This document shows positions 12,462 to 21,970 of a stretch of 64,000 bases of DNA, one piece after another. Numbering within the stretch: position 1 is the first letter of the stretch; each line of letters starts with the position of its first letter. Source of the DNA: Serratia sarumanii. Lineage in GTDB: Bacteria; Pseudomonadota; Gammaproteobacteria; Enterobacterales; Enterobacteriaceae. Position numbers and translations under genes: made by a program. The stretch covers positions 3,410,001 to 3,474,000 of the forward strand of contig NZ_CP124750.1 in the NCBI RefSeq assembly GCF_029962605.1, in the 5' to 3' direction. The notes beneath the pieces were generated by a model that was given only the letters and a program-made list of their open reading frames with translations, was not told the DNA's origin and did not search any database.

Positions 12462-13592
12462 ATGGCTTACACCACTTTTTCTCAGACCAAAAACGACCAG
12501 CTGCAAGAGCCGATGTTCTTCGGCCAGTCGGTAAACGTTGCGCGTTTCGACCAGCAAAAGCATGAAATCTTCGAAAAGCTGATCGAAAAACAGCTCTCCT
12601 TCTTCTGGCGCCCGGAAGAAGTTGACGTCTCCCGCGATCGCATCGATTACCAGGCGCTGCCGGAGCACGAGAAGCATATCTTCATCAGCAACCTGAAGTA
12701 TCAGACGCTGCTGGATTCCATCCAGGGCCGCAGCCCGAACGTCGCTCTGCTGCCGCTGATCTCGATCCCTGAGCTGGAAACCTGGGTGGAAACCTGGTCG
12801 TTCTCCGAGACCATCCACTCCCGTTCCTACACTCACATTATCCGCAACATCGTCAACGATCCGGCGCTGGTGTTCGACGACATCGTCACCAACGAAGAGA
12901 TCAAGAAGCGCGCGAAAGACATCTCCGGCTACTACGACGATCTGATCGAGATGACCAGCTACTATCACCTGCTGGGTGAAGGCACCCACCAGGTGAACGG
13001 TAAAACCGTCACCGTCAATCTGCGCGCGCTGAAGAAACAGCTGTACCTGTGCCTGATGAGCGTGAACGCGCTGGAAGCGATCCGCTTCTACGTCAGCTTC
13101 GCCTGCTCCTTCGCGTTCGCCGAGCGCGAACTGATGGAAGGCAACGCCAAAATCATCAAGCTGATCGCCCGCGACGAAGCGCTGCACCTGACCGGCACCC
13201 AGCACATGCTGAACCTGATGCGTTCCGGCGCCGACGATCCGGAAATGGCGGAGATCGCCGAGGAATGCCAACAGCAGTGCTACGATCTGTTCGTGCTGGC
13301 TGCCCAGCAGGAAAAAGAGTGGGCGGAATACCTGTTCCGCGACGGCTCGATGATCGGCCTGAACAAAGACATCCTGTGCCAGTATGTGGAGTACATCACC
13401 AATATCCGCATGCAGGCGGTCGGCCTCGGTCTGCCGTTCGAAACCCGCTCCAACCCGATCCCGTGGATCAACGCCTGGCTGGTGTCCGACAACGTGCAGG
13501 TGGCGCCGCAGGAAGTGGAAGTGAGCTCCTACCTGGTTGGCCAGATCGACTCGGAGATCAACGCCGACGACCTGAGCGACTTCGAACTGTAA
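12462..13592 (+). CDS. nrdB: Class Ia ribonucleotide reductase beta subunit
   Basis: NrdB holds the diiron centre and tyrosyl radical that NrdA needs. It has 376 residues, the E. coli length. The radical tyrosine is Y123 in HSRSYTH. Iron ligands D85, E116 and H119 are in place (LLDSI, FSETIHS), and EAL and DEALHLTG supply the second carboxylate and histidine set. It lies 67 bases after nrdA and 3 bases before yfaE, in one operon. Confidence 0.99.
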   Translation: MAYTTFSQTKNDQLQEPMFFGQSVNVARFDQQKHEIFEKLIEKQLSFFWRPEEVDVSRDRIDYQALPEHEKHIFISNLKYQTLLDSIQGRSPNVALLPLISIPELETWVETWSFSETIHSRSYTHIIRNIVNDPALVFDDIVTNEEIKKRAKDISGYYDDLIEMTSYYHLLGEGTHQVNGKTVTVNLRALKKQLYLCLMSVNALEAIRFYVSFACSFAFAERELMEGNAKIIKLIARDEALHLTGTQHMLNLMRSGADDPEMAEIAEECQQQCYDLFVLAAQQEKEWAEYLFRDGSMIGLNKDILCQYVEYITNIRMQAVGLGLPFETRSNPIPWINAWLVSDNVQVAPQEVEVSSYLVGQIDSEINADDLSDFEL

Positions 13593-13595
13593 GCG

Positions 13596-13856
13596 ATGGC
13601 GACGCCAATCGTAACGCTGCGCGCCGCTGGCACACAGCTCTCCTGCCCCAACAGTGAAAGCTGCCTGCTCGACGTGCTGGAACTGCACGACGTGCAGGTG
13701 GAGTACCAATGCCGCTCCGGCTATTGCGGCGCCTGCCGCCTGAAGCTGGTGAAAGGCGAAGTGGCCTACCGCCAACAGCCGCTGGCGTTTATCAACGCCG
13801 GCGAGATCCTGCCCTGCTGCTGTATGCCGCTGACGGATATCGAGCTGGAAATGTAA
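13596..13856 (+). CDS. yfaE: [2Fe-2S] ferredoxin for NrdB cofactor maintenance
   Basis: YfaE is a small ferredoxin that delivers electrons to rebuild the diferric-tyrosyl cofactor of NrdB. It has 86 residues. The plant-type ferredoxin motif C39-x4-C44-x2-C47 (QCRSGYCGACR) is followed by the fourth ligand in the CCC run at 74-76. It starts 3 bases after the nrdB stop. Confidence 0.95.
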   Translation: MATPIVTLRAAGTQLSCPNSESCLLDVLELHDVQVEYQCRSGYCGACRLKLVKGEVAYRQQPLAFINAGEILPCCCMPLTDIELEM

Positions 13857-13891
13857 AGTCGGGTGCCGGAAACCGCACCTGGAGACCAGAA

Positions 13892-13909
13892 GGCGGGGTT
13901 GCCCCCGCC
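13892..13909 (-). terminator. GC-rich hairpin after hok-like gene and yfaE
   Basis: GGCGGGG, a TTG loop and CCCCCGCC lie between the convergent yfaE and Hok-like genes. It is probably the 3' structure of the Hok-type mRNA and may also stop nrd transcription. T tracts are weak. Confidence 0.5.
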
Positions 13910-13915
13910 CTATGA

Positions 13916-14068
13916 TTACCGCTTCACCTCACACGCCAACCTGATCAGGATAGTGATATTTTCCTGGTAGATTTTCAGCTCGCACAGCGAGTCTCTTATC
14001 ATCCAGATAAATAACAAAACCGTAATACATACAACGGTTAGCGAGTGAAACACATGCCTTAAGCGCAT
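13916..14068 (-). CDS. Hok/Gef-family type I toxin (50 residues)
   Basis: This 50-residue peptide reads MRLRHVFHSLTVV then CITVLLFIWMIRDSLCEL, ending EVKR. One membrane helix (about residues 9-24) is followed by R-D-S-L-C, which fits the Hok/Gef signature C-x-T-x(7)-M-x-R-x(2)-L-C almost exactly. The spacing of C14, T16, R25 and L28-C29 is right. A strong AAGGAGG (14074-14080) sits 5 bases before the ATG. Hok proteins depolarise the inner membrane when made, and a Sok antisense RNA normally prevents their translation. It is convergent with yfaE, and a mok-like frame and Sok-like RNA overlap its leader. No second copy is seen in the window. Confidence 0.85.
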   Translation of the reverse strand: MRLRHVFHSLTVVCITVLLFIWMIRDSLCELKIYQENITILIRLACEVKR

Positions 14069-14130
14069 GCTTGCCTCCTTGCTGTGAAGGGGCTACCATA
14101 CCGGTGTCTAGGCGGTATGTGCAGCCCCAT
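14059..14130 (-). CDS. Possible mok leader peptide (23 residues)
   Basis: A frame from ATG at 14130 encodes MGLHIPPRHRYGSPFTARRQ plus three residues and ends inside the start of the Hok-like gene in another frame. It crosses the toxin's Shine-Dalgarno and start codon. In Hok systems translation of mok opens the hok site, and Sok blocks mok. The layout matches, but the peptide has no recognisable sequence and this could be chance. Confidence 0.35.
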   Translation of the reverse strand: MGLHIPPRHRYGSPFTARRQACA

Positions 14131-14157
14131 TCTGATTGAGAGTCAGTCTGGGGCTTT
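14071..14157 (+). ncRNA. Sok-like antisense RNA with promoter and terminator
   Basis: Opposite the toxin leader the plus strand has TTGCCT (14071-14076), a 17-base spacer and TACCAT (14094-14099), then a hairpin with outer stem AGCCCC (14123-14128)/GGGGCT (14150-14155), inner CTGA/TCAG and a short T run. Transcription would give an RNA of about 50 bases from about 14106 to 14157, the size of known Sok RNAs, complementary to the mok-like start. This is inferred from layout only. Confidence 0.45.
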
Positions 14158-14299
14158 CATCTATCCGCCTTGTCACACAATGCCCAAGACGAACAGTCTC
14201 AAGCACCCGCCAAAAGAGTAACAGCATTCCCTCGCCGCGAATATCCCCTATAACATTATGATTAATCAGGGATATATAACTATCCTCAAAGTATTCCGC

Positions 14300-14557
14300 T
14301 TAGCGCCCCTTTCCTGCCGATGCGGAAAAATAACGCGCCGGAGAATCGCCAAAGGCTTTGCGAAACATGGCGATAAAATTACTCGGCGAGGCATATCCCA
14401 GCGTTTCCGCGATCTGCAGCACGGTTTCGCCGCGCAGGCACTCAGGAACTACGGTACAGAACTGCAAACGCGGGGCGCGGCGGCGATACGCCTTTCACGC
14501 CTGGCGTCCGAACGGCTGCAGCAAAACCGTGACGCCGGCAACTCGGCGCCATGACCG
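14300..14557 (-). pseudogene. AraC-family regulator, C-terminal remnant with internal stop
   Basis: The minus strand encodes an unmistakable AraC/XylS second helix-turn-helix: ETVLQIAETLGY, then ASPSNFIAMFRKAFGDSPAR, ending at TAA 14300. Upstream in the same frame are GVTVLLQPFGRQA, a TGA at 14495-14497, and KAYRRRAPRLQ. Even allowing for the stop, the frame is only about 86 codons and begins at the yfaY stop. The N-terminal and first HTH regions are missing. The remnant is read as a decayed regulator truncated at the yfaY junction, not a working gene. Confidence 0.75.
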
Positions 14558-15754
14558 TCACTCGATAATTTCCACCACCTCCAGCCAGGCGTTTTTACCG
14601 CACGCCTGGCCCCCATTCAGCCAGCGGCGCAGCATATCCAGCGCCAGCATCGCCACCGACTCCTGACGCAGCCGCAGGCCGTGGCGCGACGCACGATAAC
14701 GCACGGTCTGGCCAATGCCGCCGCGCGGTGTGTGCAGCGCAATGCTCACCTGCTCGTCGCACATGGCGCTGACCGCCAACGCCAACGGCGCGCCGGTCAA
14801 TTCCGCCAGCGAGCGGGCGCGCGCCAGCGTCGTTTCCAGCGTTTCGATACAGTGCGCCGGCAGCAGCTCTCCCCCTGCCAGCGGCGCCCCTTCGCTCTGC
14901 AGCTGCAGATTGATCAACCCGCCGCTGAACTGTTCGCTCAACGCCAGCTTCAGCCCTTGCTGATTCAGACGCTGCGTCAGCGTCGCCGGCAACCCGATAG
15001 TGCCTTCAAAAATGCAGTTGTCCCCCGCCACCTCGCGCACGCGCCGCCAGGCCTGATCCATTTCCACACGCCGGCTTTCCGGCCCGGTCAGCTTCAGCTC
15101 GATGATCGGGCTGGAGGAACGGTAACCCAGCACCACATCCGGCGGCAGCGGCATACCGTCCAGCTCGGCGGCCAAATCGCTCTCGGAGGTGCCGAAGGTG
15201 GTCAGGCGCAGGCACAGCGGCGGCGCCGGCAAGGTGAAGCGCCCACGCAAACGCGGCATGATCTGCTGTTCGACCATCACTTTGAATTCCGACGGCACGC
15301 CGGGGGTGAAGAACATCTGACATCGGTTCAGCTGCAGCGCGAACCCGCAGGCGGTGCCCACCGGGTTATCCAGCATTTCCGCATTGGCCGGGATCTGCGC
15401 CTGCTTGCGGTTGGAAGGGGCCATCGGCCGCCCGCGCTCGGCGAAATAGGCTTCCATGCGCGCCAGCCAGTCGGCCCGTTCAACCAGCTCTACGCCGCAG
15501 GCTTTGGCGGCGGCCAGCGCGCTGAGATCGTCGCTGGTCGGCCCCAGGCCACCGTTGACGATCAGCACATCGGCGATATGGCTTCGTTCCTGCAGGATCT
15601 CGATCAACGCAGAGAGGCTGTCCCCGACCGTTTCCCGCCCGCTCATCGGCACCCCCTGCTGGAACAGGTAGTCCGCCAGCCAGGCGGCGTTGGTATCAAT
15701 AATTTGCCCGTGCAGCACCTCATCGCCGGTGCTGAGCATCTCCACCCTTAACAT
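14558..15754 (-). CDS. yfaY: CinA-like family protein YfaY
   Basis: YfaY belongs to the CinA/nicotinamide-nucleotide amidase-related family; its N-terminal domain is of the molybdopterin-binding (MoaB/MogA-like) type. It has 398 residues from ATG 15754 (MLRVEMLSTGDEVLHGQ), which follows GGGAGAG at a good distance. An upstream in-frame ATG at 15769 lacks a ribosome site. Motifs include STGDE, NGGLGPTSDD and FFTPGVPSEFK. The C-terminal amidase-like half (LSEQFSGG) appears degenerate relative to active PncC, as in E. coli YfaY, so function is uncertain. It stands alone. Confidence 0.9.
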   Translation of the reverse strand: MLRVEMLSTGDEVLHGQIIDTNAAWLADYLFQQGVPMSGRETVGDSLSALIEILQERSHIADVLIVNGGLGPTSDDLSALAAAKACGVELVERADWLARMEAYFAERGRPMAPSNRKQAQIPANAEMLDNPVGTACGFALQLNRCQMFFTPGVPSEFKVMVEQQIMPRLRGRFTLPAPPLCLRLTTFGTSESDLAAELDGMPLPPDVVLGYRSSSPIIELKLTGPESRRVEMDQAWRRVREVAGDNCIFEGTIGLPATLTQRLNQQGLKLALSEQFSGGLINLQLQSEGAPLAGGELLPAHCIETLETTLARARSLAELTGAPLALAVSAMCDEQVSIALHTPRGGIGQTVRYRASRHGLRLRQESVAMLALDMLRRWLNGGQACGKNAWLEVVEIIE

Positions 15755-15875
15755 TGATCTCTCCCACATTTTTTGGTCATTCCACTATAGAAGCCCGTAA
15801 ATAACTTTTCACTAGCCGCCTGCGGATAATTTCAGCCATGGGCCCGTTCCTCATGTGCCATGCAGCTCGCCGCAA

Positions 15876-15893
15876 TGTAAACATTAATGTACA
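15876..15893 (+). promoter_or_regulatory. TyrR box upstream of tyrP
   Basis: TGTAAA, six bases, TGTACA matches the TyrR consensus TGTAAAN6TTTACA with one change. It lies 18 bases before the -35 of the tyrP promoter. In E. coli TyrR represses tyrP with tyrosine and activates it with phenylalanine. Confidence 0.8.
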
Positions 15894-15910
15894 TCGTGCG
15901 TAACGTCGGT

Positions 15911-15939
15911 TTGACACAAATTAGGGCTTCCACTATCCT
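15911..15939 (+). promoter_or_regulatory. tyrP promoter
   Basis: A perfect -35 TTGACA (15911-15916), a 17-base spacer and TATCCT (15934-15939) form a sigma70 promoter 60 bases before the tyrP start and just after the TyrR box. Confidence 0.75.
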
Positions 15940-15999
15940 GCCATCCTCATAAATCGTTACCTATAATTTTCAAAATCTTTCGGCTGGTAGAGAAAAAAC

Positions 16000-17208
16000 G
16001 TGAAGAATCGCACTCTTGGCAGTGTTTTTATCGTGGCGGGTACCACCATTGGCGCCGGGATGCTGGCGATGCCGCTGGCGGCGGCCGGCGTCGGCTTCGG
16101 CGTCACGCTGGCCTTACTGGTCGGGCTGTGGCTGTTGATGTGTTACACCGCGCTGCTGCTGGTAGAGGTTTACCAGCATGAGCAGGCGGATACCGGTCTG
16201 GGCACCCTCGCCAAACGTTATCTCGGCGGCGGCGGCCAGTGGCTGACCAGCTTTAGCATGATGTTCCTGATGTACGCCCTCACCGCCGCCTACATCAGCG
16301 GCGCCGGCGAACTGCTCGCCACCAGCATCAGCCAGTGGACGTCGCAGGACTTCCCGGTGTCGCTCGGCGTTCTGCTGTTCACCCTGGTGGCCGGCGGCGT
16401 GGTATGCATCGGCACCCACTCGGTCGATTTGTTCAACCGCATCCTGTTCAGCGCCAAAGTGGTATTTCTGGTGGTGATGCTAGGCCTGATGTTGCCGAAT
16501 ATCCACCAAACCAACCTGATGACGCTGCCGCTGGAGCAAGGCCTGGCGCTGTCGGCTATTCCGGTGATCTTCACCTCTTTCGGCTTCCACGGCAGCGTGC
16601 CGAGCATCGTCAACTATATGGGCGGCAACATTCGCAAACTGCGCTGGGTGTTTATCATCGGCAGCGCTATCCCGCTGATGGCCTACATCTTCTGGCAGCT
16701 GGCAACGCTGGGCAGCATCAGCTCCGACACCTTCGTCGGCATTCTGGCGCAGCAGGCCGGGCTGAACGGTTTGTTGCAGGCGGTGCGCGACGCGGTGGCT
16801 TCGCCGCACGTTGAACTGGCGGTGCACCTGTTCGCCGATCTGGCGCTGGCGACCTCGTTCCTCGGCGTCGCGCTCGGGCTGTTCGATTTCCTGGCCGACC
16901 TGTTCAAGCGGCAAGACAACGTGCGTGGCCGCCTGCAAACCGGCGCCATCACCTTCTTGCCGCCGCTGGCCTTTGCGCTGTTCTATCCGCGCGGCTTCGT
17001 GCTGGCGCTAGGATTCGCCGCCATTGCCTTGTCGGTGCTGGCCCTGCTGTTGCCTTCACTGCTGGTGTGGAAAACGCGCCAAAAACATCAGGCACAGTAT
17101 CGCGTCTGGGGCGGTACGCCGGCGCTGGCGTTGGTGTTTGTCTGCGGGGTGACGGTGATCGCCATTCAACTGGGCATCGCCAGCGGCATGCTGCCGCCGG
17201 TAGGGTAA
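16000..17208 (+). CDS. tyrP: Tyrosine-specific transport protein TyrP
   Basis: TyrP imports tyrosine across the inner membrane by proton symport (hydroxy/aromatic amino acid permease family). It has 402 residues with about 11 hydrophobic segments. The N-terminus [20 protein letters not shown] carries the family's glycine-rich substrate loop. [12 protein letters not shown] and [19 protein letters not shown] are conserved blocks. Near-identity to E. coli TyrP in these blocks, together with the TyrR box, separates it from Mtr and TnaB. It is monocistronic and ends at a strong terminator shared with yfaZ. Confidence 0.96.
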   Translation: MKNRTLGSVFIVAGTTIGAGMLAMPLAAAGVGFGVTLALLVGLWLLMCYTALLLVEVYQHEQADTGLGTLAKRYLGGGGQWLTSFSMMFLMYALTAAYISGAGELLATSISQWTSQDFPVSLGVLLFTLVAGGVVCIGTHSVDLFNRILFSAKVVFLVVMLGLMLPNIHQTNLMTLPLEQGLALSAIPVIFTSFGFHGSVPSIVNYMGGNIRKLRWVFIIGSAIPLMAYIFWQLATLGSISSDTFVGILAQQAGLNGLLQAVRDAVASPHVELAVHLFADLALATSFLGVALGLFDFLADLFKRQDNVRGRLQTGAITFLPPLAFALFYPRGFVLALGFAAIALSVLALLLPSLLVWKTRQKHQAQYRVWGGTPALALVFVCGVTVIAIQLGIASGMLPPVG

Positions 17209-17224
17209 GCGGAACAGAAAGAAC

Positions 17225-17248
17225 AAAGGGGCCTGAAGGCCCCTTTTT
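17225..17248. terminator. Bidirectional terminator between tyrP and yfaZ
   Basis: AAAGGGGCC and GGCCCCTTT arms with a very short loop and a T5 run on the plus strand (A-run on the other side) lie between the convergent genes. Confidence 0.85.
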
Positions 17249-17255
17249 CACAGCG

Positions 17256-17798
17256 TCAGAAGCTCAGACCCACGCCGACGTAAGGGCCATCGGCCAGCGT
17301 GTTGTCGCGACGCCCGTCTTTGCCTTCCATTTGCATGTAACGGTAGCCCACGTCCACGCTCAGCGGACGGAACTTCCAGCGCAGGCCGCCGCTGGCTTCG
17401 TTATAGGCTTTCACGCCGCTGGTGAAGGATTCAGGGGCAAAGTACCCTTCGCCGTGCAGGCTGAAGTAACGGTTGATCTCCCACTCCAGGCCGCCGCCCA
17501 GCGCCACCGCCCCGCCGCTCTTCCCGTCTTTCGGGCTGAGGTACAGCGCTTTGGCACCCACGGTCGCCGTCAACGGCCCCAGCGGCACGCCGAAGTTCAG
17601 CCCCACGCTGCCGACGTTACCGTCGTGGTCGCTGCGCGCCCAGTTGCCGGTCAGGCCCAGACCAGAAGAGCCGGTGCTCATGCCAACGCCCAGGTTGGTG
17701 TAGTGCTGCCCGGCTTCGCCCGACACGCTGATGGCGTTCGCCGCGCCGGTCACCAACAGCAATCCTGCCGCGCACGCGACCCAAGTCTTTTTCATCAT
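17256..17798 (-). CDS. yfaZ: YfaZ-family outer membrane protein
   Basis: YfaZ is a small predicted outer-membrane beta-barrel of unknown role. The start at 17798 (MMKKTWVACAAGLLLVTGAA) gives 180 residues and a clean Sec signal peptide ending near ANA-ISVSG, after AGAGGGAAAG. The upstream in-frame start at 17840 would bury the signal peptide. The mature part alternates polar and hydrophobic residues and ends in aromatic F (VGVGLSF), as barrel proteins do. It is convergent with tyrP. Confidence 0.88.
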   Translation of the reverse strand: MMKKTWVACAAGLLLVTGAANAISVSGEAGQHYTNLGVGMSTGSSGLGLTGNWARSDHDGNVGSVGLNFGVPLGPLTATVGAKALYLSPKDGKSGGAVALGGGLEWEINRYFSLHGEGYFAPESFTSGVKAYNEASGGLRWKFRPLSVDVGYRYMQMEGKDGRRDNTLADGPYVGVGLSF

Positions 17799-17988
17799 CT
17801 TTCCCTCTGGTTTGTCATCCGTACCGAATGATCGAATCAACGCATAATAATAACGTCACGAGTCTATACCAAAGCGCAATGAGTATTTAAGGGATAAAAG
17901 CGAAAAAATTCTTCAATAATCAAATAAATGTAAATATTTGCAAACAAGATTCTATATTCGTCAAGGCAATGCCAACGATAACCGAGAC

Positions 17989-18075
17989 CTATTTGCCGTC
18001 GCTCGGCAATAGGGCTACAACTAGTAGTGGCTTTGACCAAGGTCAGGGGAAGAAGCCCCGCCAAAGGACTATGCT
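17989..18075 (+). promoter_or_regulatory. Inverted repeats and possible sigmaS -10 before katA
   Basis: CTATTTGCCG and CGGCAATAG form an imperfect dyad (17989-18012), and TGACCAAGGTCA is a perfect short palindrome (18034-18045). CTATGCT at 18069-18075 resembles the sigmaS-type extended -10. The regulators are not identifiable by eye. OxyR or RpoS control would be usual for catalase. Confidence 0.35.
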
Positions 18076-18133
18076 GATGAACGCTTAAACCGCCCGAGTC
18101 TTTACTTAACTGCACTACGATAAGGAGCAAGTG

Positions 18134-19570
18134 ATGAGCAAGAAAGGACTGACCACCGCAGCCGGCGCCCCGGTTGTCGATAACAATAACGTGATCACCG
18201 CAGGCAAACGCGGCCCGATGCTGTTGCAGGACGTGTGGTTCCTGGAAAAATTGGCCCACTTCGACCGTGAAGTCATCCCCGAGCGCCGCATGCACGCCAA
18301 GGGATCCGGCGCTTACGGCACCTTTACCGTCACCCACGACATCACCCGCTACACCCGCGCCAAGATCTTCTCCGAGGTCGGCAAACAGACCGACATGTTC
18401 ATCCGCTTCTCCACCGTCGCCGGTGAACGCGGCGCCGCCGACGCCGAACGCGACATTCGCGGCTTCGCCATGAAGTTCTATACCGAAGAAGGCAACTGGG
18501 ATTTGGTGGGTAACGATACGCCGGTGTTCTACCTGCGCGATCCGCTGAAATTCCCCGATCTCAACCACGTGGTGAAACGCGATCCGCATACCAACCTGCG
18601 CAACCCCGTCTACAAGTGGGACTTCTTCTCCCACCTGCCGGAGTCGCTGCACCAGCTGACCATTGACTTCAGCGATCGCGGCATTCCGAAATCCTATCGC
18701 CACATGCACGGCTTCGGCAGCCACACCTTCAGCTTTATCAATGCCGCCAACGAGCGTTTCTGGGTGAAATTCCACTTCCGCTGCCAGCAAGGCATTGAAA
18801 ACCTGATGGATGACGAAGCGGAAGCGATCATCGCCAAGGATCGCGAAAGCTCACAGCGCGATCTGTTCGACGCGATCAAACGCGGCGACTTCCCGCGCTG
18901 GAAGCTGCAAATTCAGATCATGCCGGAACACGAAGCCTCGCAGACGCCATACAACCCGTTCGATCTGACCAAGGTGTGGCCGCACGGCGACTATCCGCTG
19001 ATCGACGTCGGCTATTTCGAGCTGAACCGCAACCCCGACAACTACTTCTCCGAGGTTGAGCAGGTGGCGATGAACCCCGCCAACGTGGTGCCGGGCATCA
19101 GTTTCTCGCCGGATAAAATGCTGCAAGGCCGTCTGTTCTCCTATGGCGATGCGCACCGCTATCGCCTGGGCGTCAACCACCACCAGATCCCGGTGAACGG
19201 CGCCAAATGCCCGTTCCACAACTACCATCGCGACGGCGCGATGCGCGTGGACGGCAACAGCGGCAACGGCGCCACCTACGAACCAAACAGCTTCGGCCTG
19301 TTCCAGGAGCAGCCGGACTTCAGCGAGCCGCCGCTGAGCATTGAGGGCGCGGCCGACCACTGGAACCATCGTGAAGACGACGATTACTACAGCCAGCCTC
19401 GCGCGCTGTTCAACCTGCTGAGCGCCGAAGAGCACCAGCGCATGTTCACCCGCATCGCCGGCGAACTGTCGCAGGTGCCGGAGCAAATCCAGCGCCGTCA
19501 GGTCGAGCTGTTCACCAAGGTGCACCCGGACTACGGCGCCGGCGTCGCCAGGGCGTTGGGGCTGAAATAA
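18134..19570 (+). CDS. katA: Monofunctional haem catalase (KatA type)
   Basis: This enzyme disproportionates hydrogen peroxide to water and oxygen. It has 478 residues, the small-subunit clade 3 size, with none of the extra C-terminal domain of KatE. The distal His lies in [16 protein letters not shown], the second motif is [12 protein letters not shown], and the haem-ligand signature [14 protein letters not shown] contains the proximal Tyr. The ATG at 18134 follows AAGGAG by 6 bases; the GTG three bases earlier is not preferred. It is monocistronic with a strong terminator. E. coli lacks a catalase at this position. Confidence 0.93.
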   Translation: MSKKGLTTAAGAPVVDNNNVITAGKRGPMLLQDVWFLEKLAHFDREVIPERRMHAKGSGAYGTFTVTHDITRYTRAKIFSEVGKQTDMFIRFSTVAGERGAADAERDIRGFAMKFYTEEGNWDLVGNDTPVFYLRDPLKFPDLNHVVKRDPHTNLRNPVYKWDFFSHLPESLHQLTIDFSDRGIPKSYRHMHGFGSHTFSFINAANERFWVKFHFRCQQGIENLMDDEAEAIIAKDRESSQRDLFDAIKRGDFPRWKLQIQIMPEHEASQTPYNPFDLTKVWPHGDYPLIDVGYFELNRNPDNYFSEVEQVAMNPANVVPGISFSPDKMLQGRLFSYGDAHRYRLGVNHHQIPVNGAKCPFHNYHRDGAMRVDGNSGNGATYEPNSFGLFQEQPDFSEPPLSIEGAADHWNHREDDDYYSQPRALFNLLSAEEHQRMFTRIAGELSQVPEQIQRRQVELFTKVHPDYGAGVARALGLK

Positions 19571-19590
19571 TCCCCTGCCGTCATCCACTC

Positions 19591-19615
19591 AGCCGCCCTG
19601 TCGGGCGGCTTTTTT
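19591..19615 (+). terminator. katA terminator
   Basis: AGCCGCCC, TGTC, GGGCGGCT, then six Ts. The T run overlaps the stop codon of convergent menE. Confidence 0.9.
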
Positions 19616-21005
19616 ATGCCTGAGAGAGACGCCGCGCCACCCATTGCTGCAACTGGCGGCGCGAAATCTTGATGCCGCCGTTTTTCAGCTCGTCAGGCAG
19701 CGGGAGCAGCGCCGCCGGGCGTTGGAAATTGGCCAGCTTGTCCTGCGACCAGGCGAGCAACGCCGCCAGCGACAGCGACGGATCGCCGTCGATTACCGCC
19801 ACCGGCCGCTGGCCGAACTCGGCGTCCGCCGCCGGCACCACAAACGCCTGCGAGATCTGCGGGTGCGCCGCCAACACGCGTTCGATATCCTCCGGCTGCA
19901 CCCCTTCGCCGCCGCTGAAAAACAGGTTGTCCAGCCGGCCCAAAATGCGCAGTTCCCCCTCGGCCATCGCGCCGCGATCGCGGGTCGCGAACCAACCCTG
20001 TTCATCCGCCAGCGGCTGCAGCTGGCCATGATGCCAGTAGCCGAGCGCCAGGCTGTCGGCGCGGATCCAGACCTCTTCGTCCACCAGTTTTACCTCGCGG
20101 CCGCTTAGCGGCAGGCCGACGCCCGGCCGCGCATCGGCGCGCTTGGCGCACACCGTGGAAGCCAGTTCGGTCAGCCCGTAGCCGCACCAGCAGCGGATCC
20201 CCGCCGCTTCCGCCCGTTCGGTCAGCGCCACCGGGATCATCGCACCGCCGAGCAGCACCTCTTTCAGCGTCGTGCCCGTCAGCGGTTGCGCCAGCAGCCG
20301 CCAGAGCTGTGTCGGCACCAGCGAGGCGTGCGTGCATCCCGCCAACGCCTCGGCCAGCGGATGCATCTCGCGCACCGCCAGCCGCGCGCCCGCCGCCAGC
20401 CAGCGCCAGACGATGCCCTGGCCGGAGACGTGAAACAGCGGCAATGACAGCAGCCAGCAATCCTCGTGCTGAAAATCCATCAGCCGCAACACCCCGGCGG
20501 CGCTGGCCAGATGATTGGCGTAGCTGTGCGCCGCCGCCTTCGGCAGGCCGCTGGAGCCCGAGGTCAGCGTCAGCGTCGCCAGACGTTGCGCATCCCACAT
20601 CGGCAGGTTCGGCCAGCGCGGCTCGGTCGAGGGCGGCGTCAATCGAATCACCTCTTCCGGCAGCGCCGGCAACGGATCCGGGCCGAAGGCAAAGGTGATG
20701 TCCAATTCGGGTAACAGCTGTGCCAGCAGCGGCGTCGGCAAGGCAGGATTGAGCGGCAACAGGCGCGCGCCGCATTGCAGCAGCGCCAGATAGGCCAACA
20801 GCAGCGGGTAGCTGTTTTTACCGCACAGCGCCACGCCACAGCCCGGCTCCACGCCCTGGTGCTGGAAGTCCGCCGCCAGCTCATCCACCTGGCCTTGCAA
20901 CGCCAGCCAACTCAGCGGCCGCTCGCCAAGCAGCAGCGCCGTCGCCTGCGGTTGAAGGCTCGCCCAGTGCCGCCATGGCCAATCGCTTAACGGCGCCATA
21001 GGCAC
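19614..21005 (-). CDS. menE: 2-succinylbenzoate-CoA ligase MenE
   Basis: MenE activates o-succinylbenzoate with ATP and CoA in menaquinone synthesis. It has 463 residues. The ANL-superfamily P-loop [26 protein letters not shown] and [12 protein letters not shown] / [15 protein letters not shown] motifs are present, with the C-terminal lysine in NGGIKISR. It is last in menDHBCE and overlaps menC by 19 bases. A start at the second in-frame Met (20999) is equally possible. Confidence 0.96.
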   Translation of the reverse strand: MPMAPLSDWPWRHWASLQPQATALLLGERPLSWLALQGQVDELAADFQHQGVEPGCGVALCGKNSYPLLLAYLALLQCGARLLPLNPALPTPLLAQLLPELDITFAFGPDPLPALPEEVIRLTPPSTEPRWPNLPMWDAQRLATLTLTSGSSGLPKAAAHSYANHLASAAGVLRLMDFQHEDCWLLSLPLFHVSGQGIVWRWLAAGARLAVREMHPLAEALAGCTHASLVPTQLWRLLAQPLTGTTLKEVLLGGAMIPVALTERAEAAGIRCWCGYGLTELASTVCAKRADARPGVGLPLSGREVKLVDEEVWIRADSLALGYWHHGQLQPLADEQGWFATRDRGAMAEGELRILGRLDNLFFSGGEGVQPEDIERVLAAHPQISQAFVVPAADAEFGQRPVAVIDGDPSLSLAALLAWSQDKLANFQRPAALLPLPDELKNGGIKISRRQLQQWVARRLSQA

Positions 21006-21970
21006 TCCAGCGCCGAGGCATCCAGCAGCGGCAATGCGCTACCCGGCCAAGGCCGCAGCACCTGCGCCTGCATCAACCCCAGGGTATCCAGCCCCGGCAC
21101 GGTGTCCGGCGTCAGCCAGCGGGCGATGCGCGCCAGCTGGGTTAACCCCAGGCTGGACTCGATGCTGGAGCTGATCACCGCCGTCAGCCCCGCCGCGTGC
21201 GCCTGCGCCACCAACGCCTGGCAGCGCGCCAGGCTGCCGACCAGCGTCGGCTTGATCACGATGGCCGCCACGCCCGGCTCGGCCTGCACCACAAAGTCCG
21301 CCTCGCGCACGCTCTCATCCCAGGCGATGGCGATGCCGGTCGCCCGGGCGAAATCGCGCGATTCATCACGGGTCTTGCAGGGCTCTTCCAAAAAGGCGAT
21401 GCGATCGCGCCACGCCGGGTTGACGTATTTGGCGAAGCCGTCGGCTTTGGCGCGGGTCCAGCTGCGGTTGGCGTCCAGCCGCAACCGCAGATCCGGCAGC
21501 GCCTCCAGCAGCACGTTGACGATCATGCCGTCGCGCACCGCCTCATACAGCCCCACCTTCACCTTGGCGACTTTCTCGCCCGGCAAGGCGTTCAATGTCT
21601 CGAACAGCTCATCCGGATCGCCGGTACACAGCGGCGCCTTGCGAAAATCCGCCTGCGTCGGCAAGCGCTGCTCCAGCTCGGCCTGCGCGCAGCTAATCCC
21701 AAAAGCCACCGAGGGCAGCGCGCTGTCATCCGGTTCGTTGCCCGCCAACCAGGCCTGCAGCCAGTCCAACGCGGCCTGTTCGGCCTGCGCCAGCGTTTCC
21801 CTGCTGAATTCCGGCAGCGGCGCGATCTCGCCCCAGCCTTCACGCTCGCCCTGACGCAGCTGCACCACCCATCCGTCACGCGTTTTCAACCGCTGATTGC
21901 GCAGCACCACGCCCGCCTCCATCGGCAGGCTGTAACGGTAAAGCGCCGCGCTGCGGTTTACCCCGTTCAT
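20987..21970 (-). CDS. menC: o-Succinylbenzoate synthase MenC
   Basis: MenC dehydrates SHCHC to o-succinylbenzoate. It has 327 residues and is an enolase-superfamily barrel: catalytic lysines in KVKVGLYE and VIKPTLVG, with metal ligands in [14 protein letters not shown] and WDESVRE. Its ATG overlaps the menB TAA by one base (TAATG), and its end overlaps menE, so translation is coupled on both sides. Confidence 0.96.
   Translation of the reverse strand: MNGVNRSAALYRYSLPMEAGVVLRNQRLKTRDGWVVQLRQGEREGWGEIAPLPEFSRETLAQAEQAALDWLQAWLAGNEPDDSALPSVAFGISCAQAELEQRLPTQADFRKAPLCTGDPDELFETLNALPGEKVAKVKVGLYEAVRDGMIVNVLLEALPDLRLRLDANRSWTRAKADGFAKYVNPAWRDRIAFLEEPCKTRDESRDFARATGIAIAWDESVREADFVVQAEPGVAAIVIKPTLVGSLARCQALVAQAHAAGLTAVISSSIESSLGLTQLARIARWLTPDTVPGLDTLGLMQAQVLRPWPGSALPLLDASALECLWRR

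Noticed and set aside
14258..14554. 98-codon plus-strand frame between the hok-like gene and yfaY
   Set aside because: It is the complement of the AraC-family remnant, which has clear HTH homology on the minus strand; the plus-strand product has no features or ribosome site.
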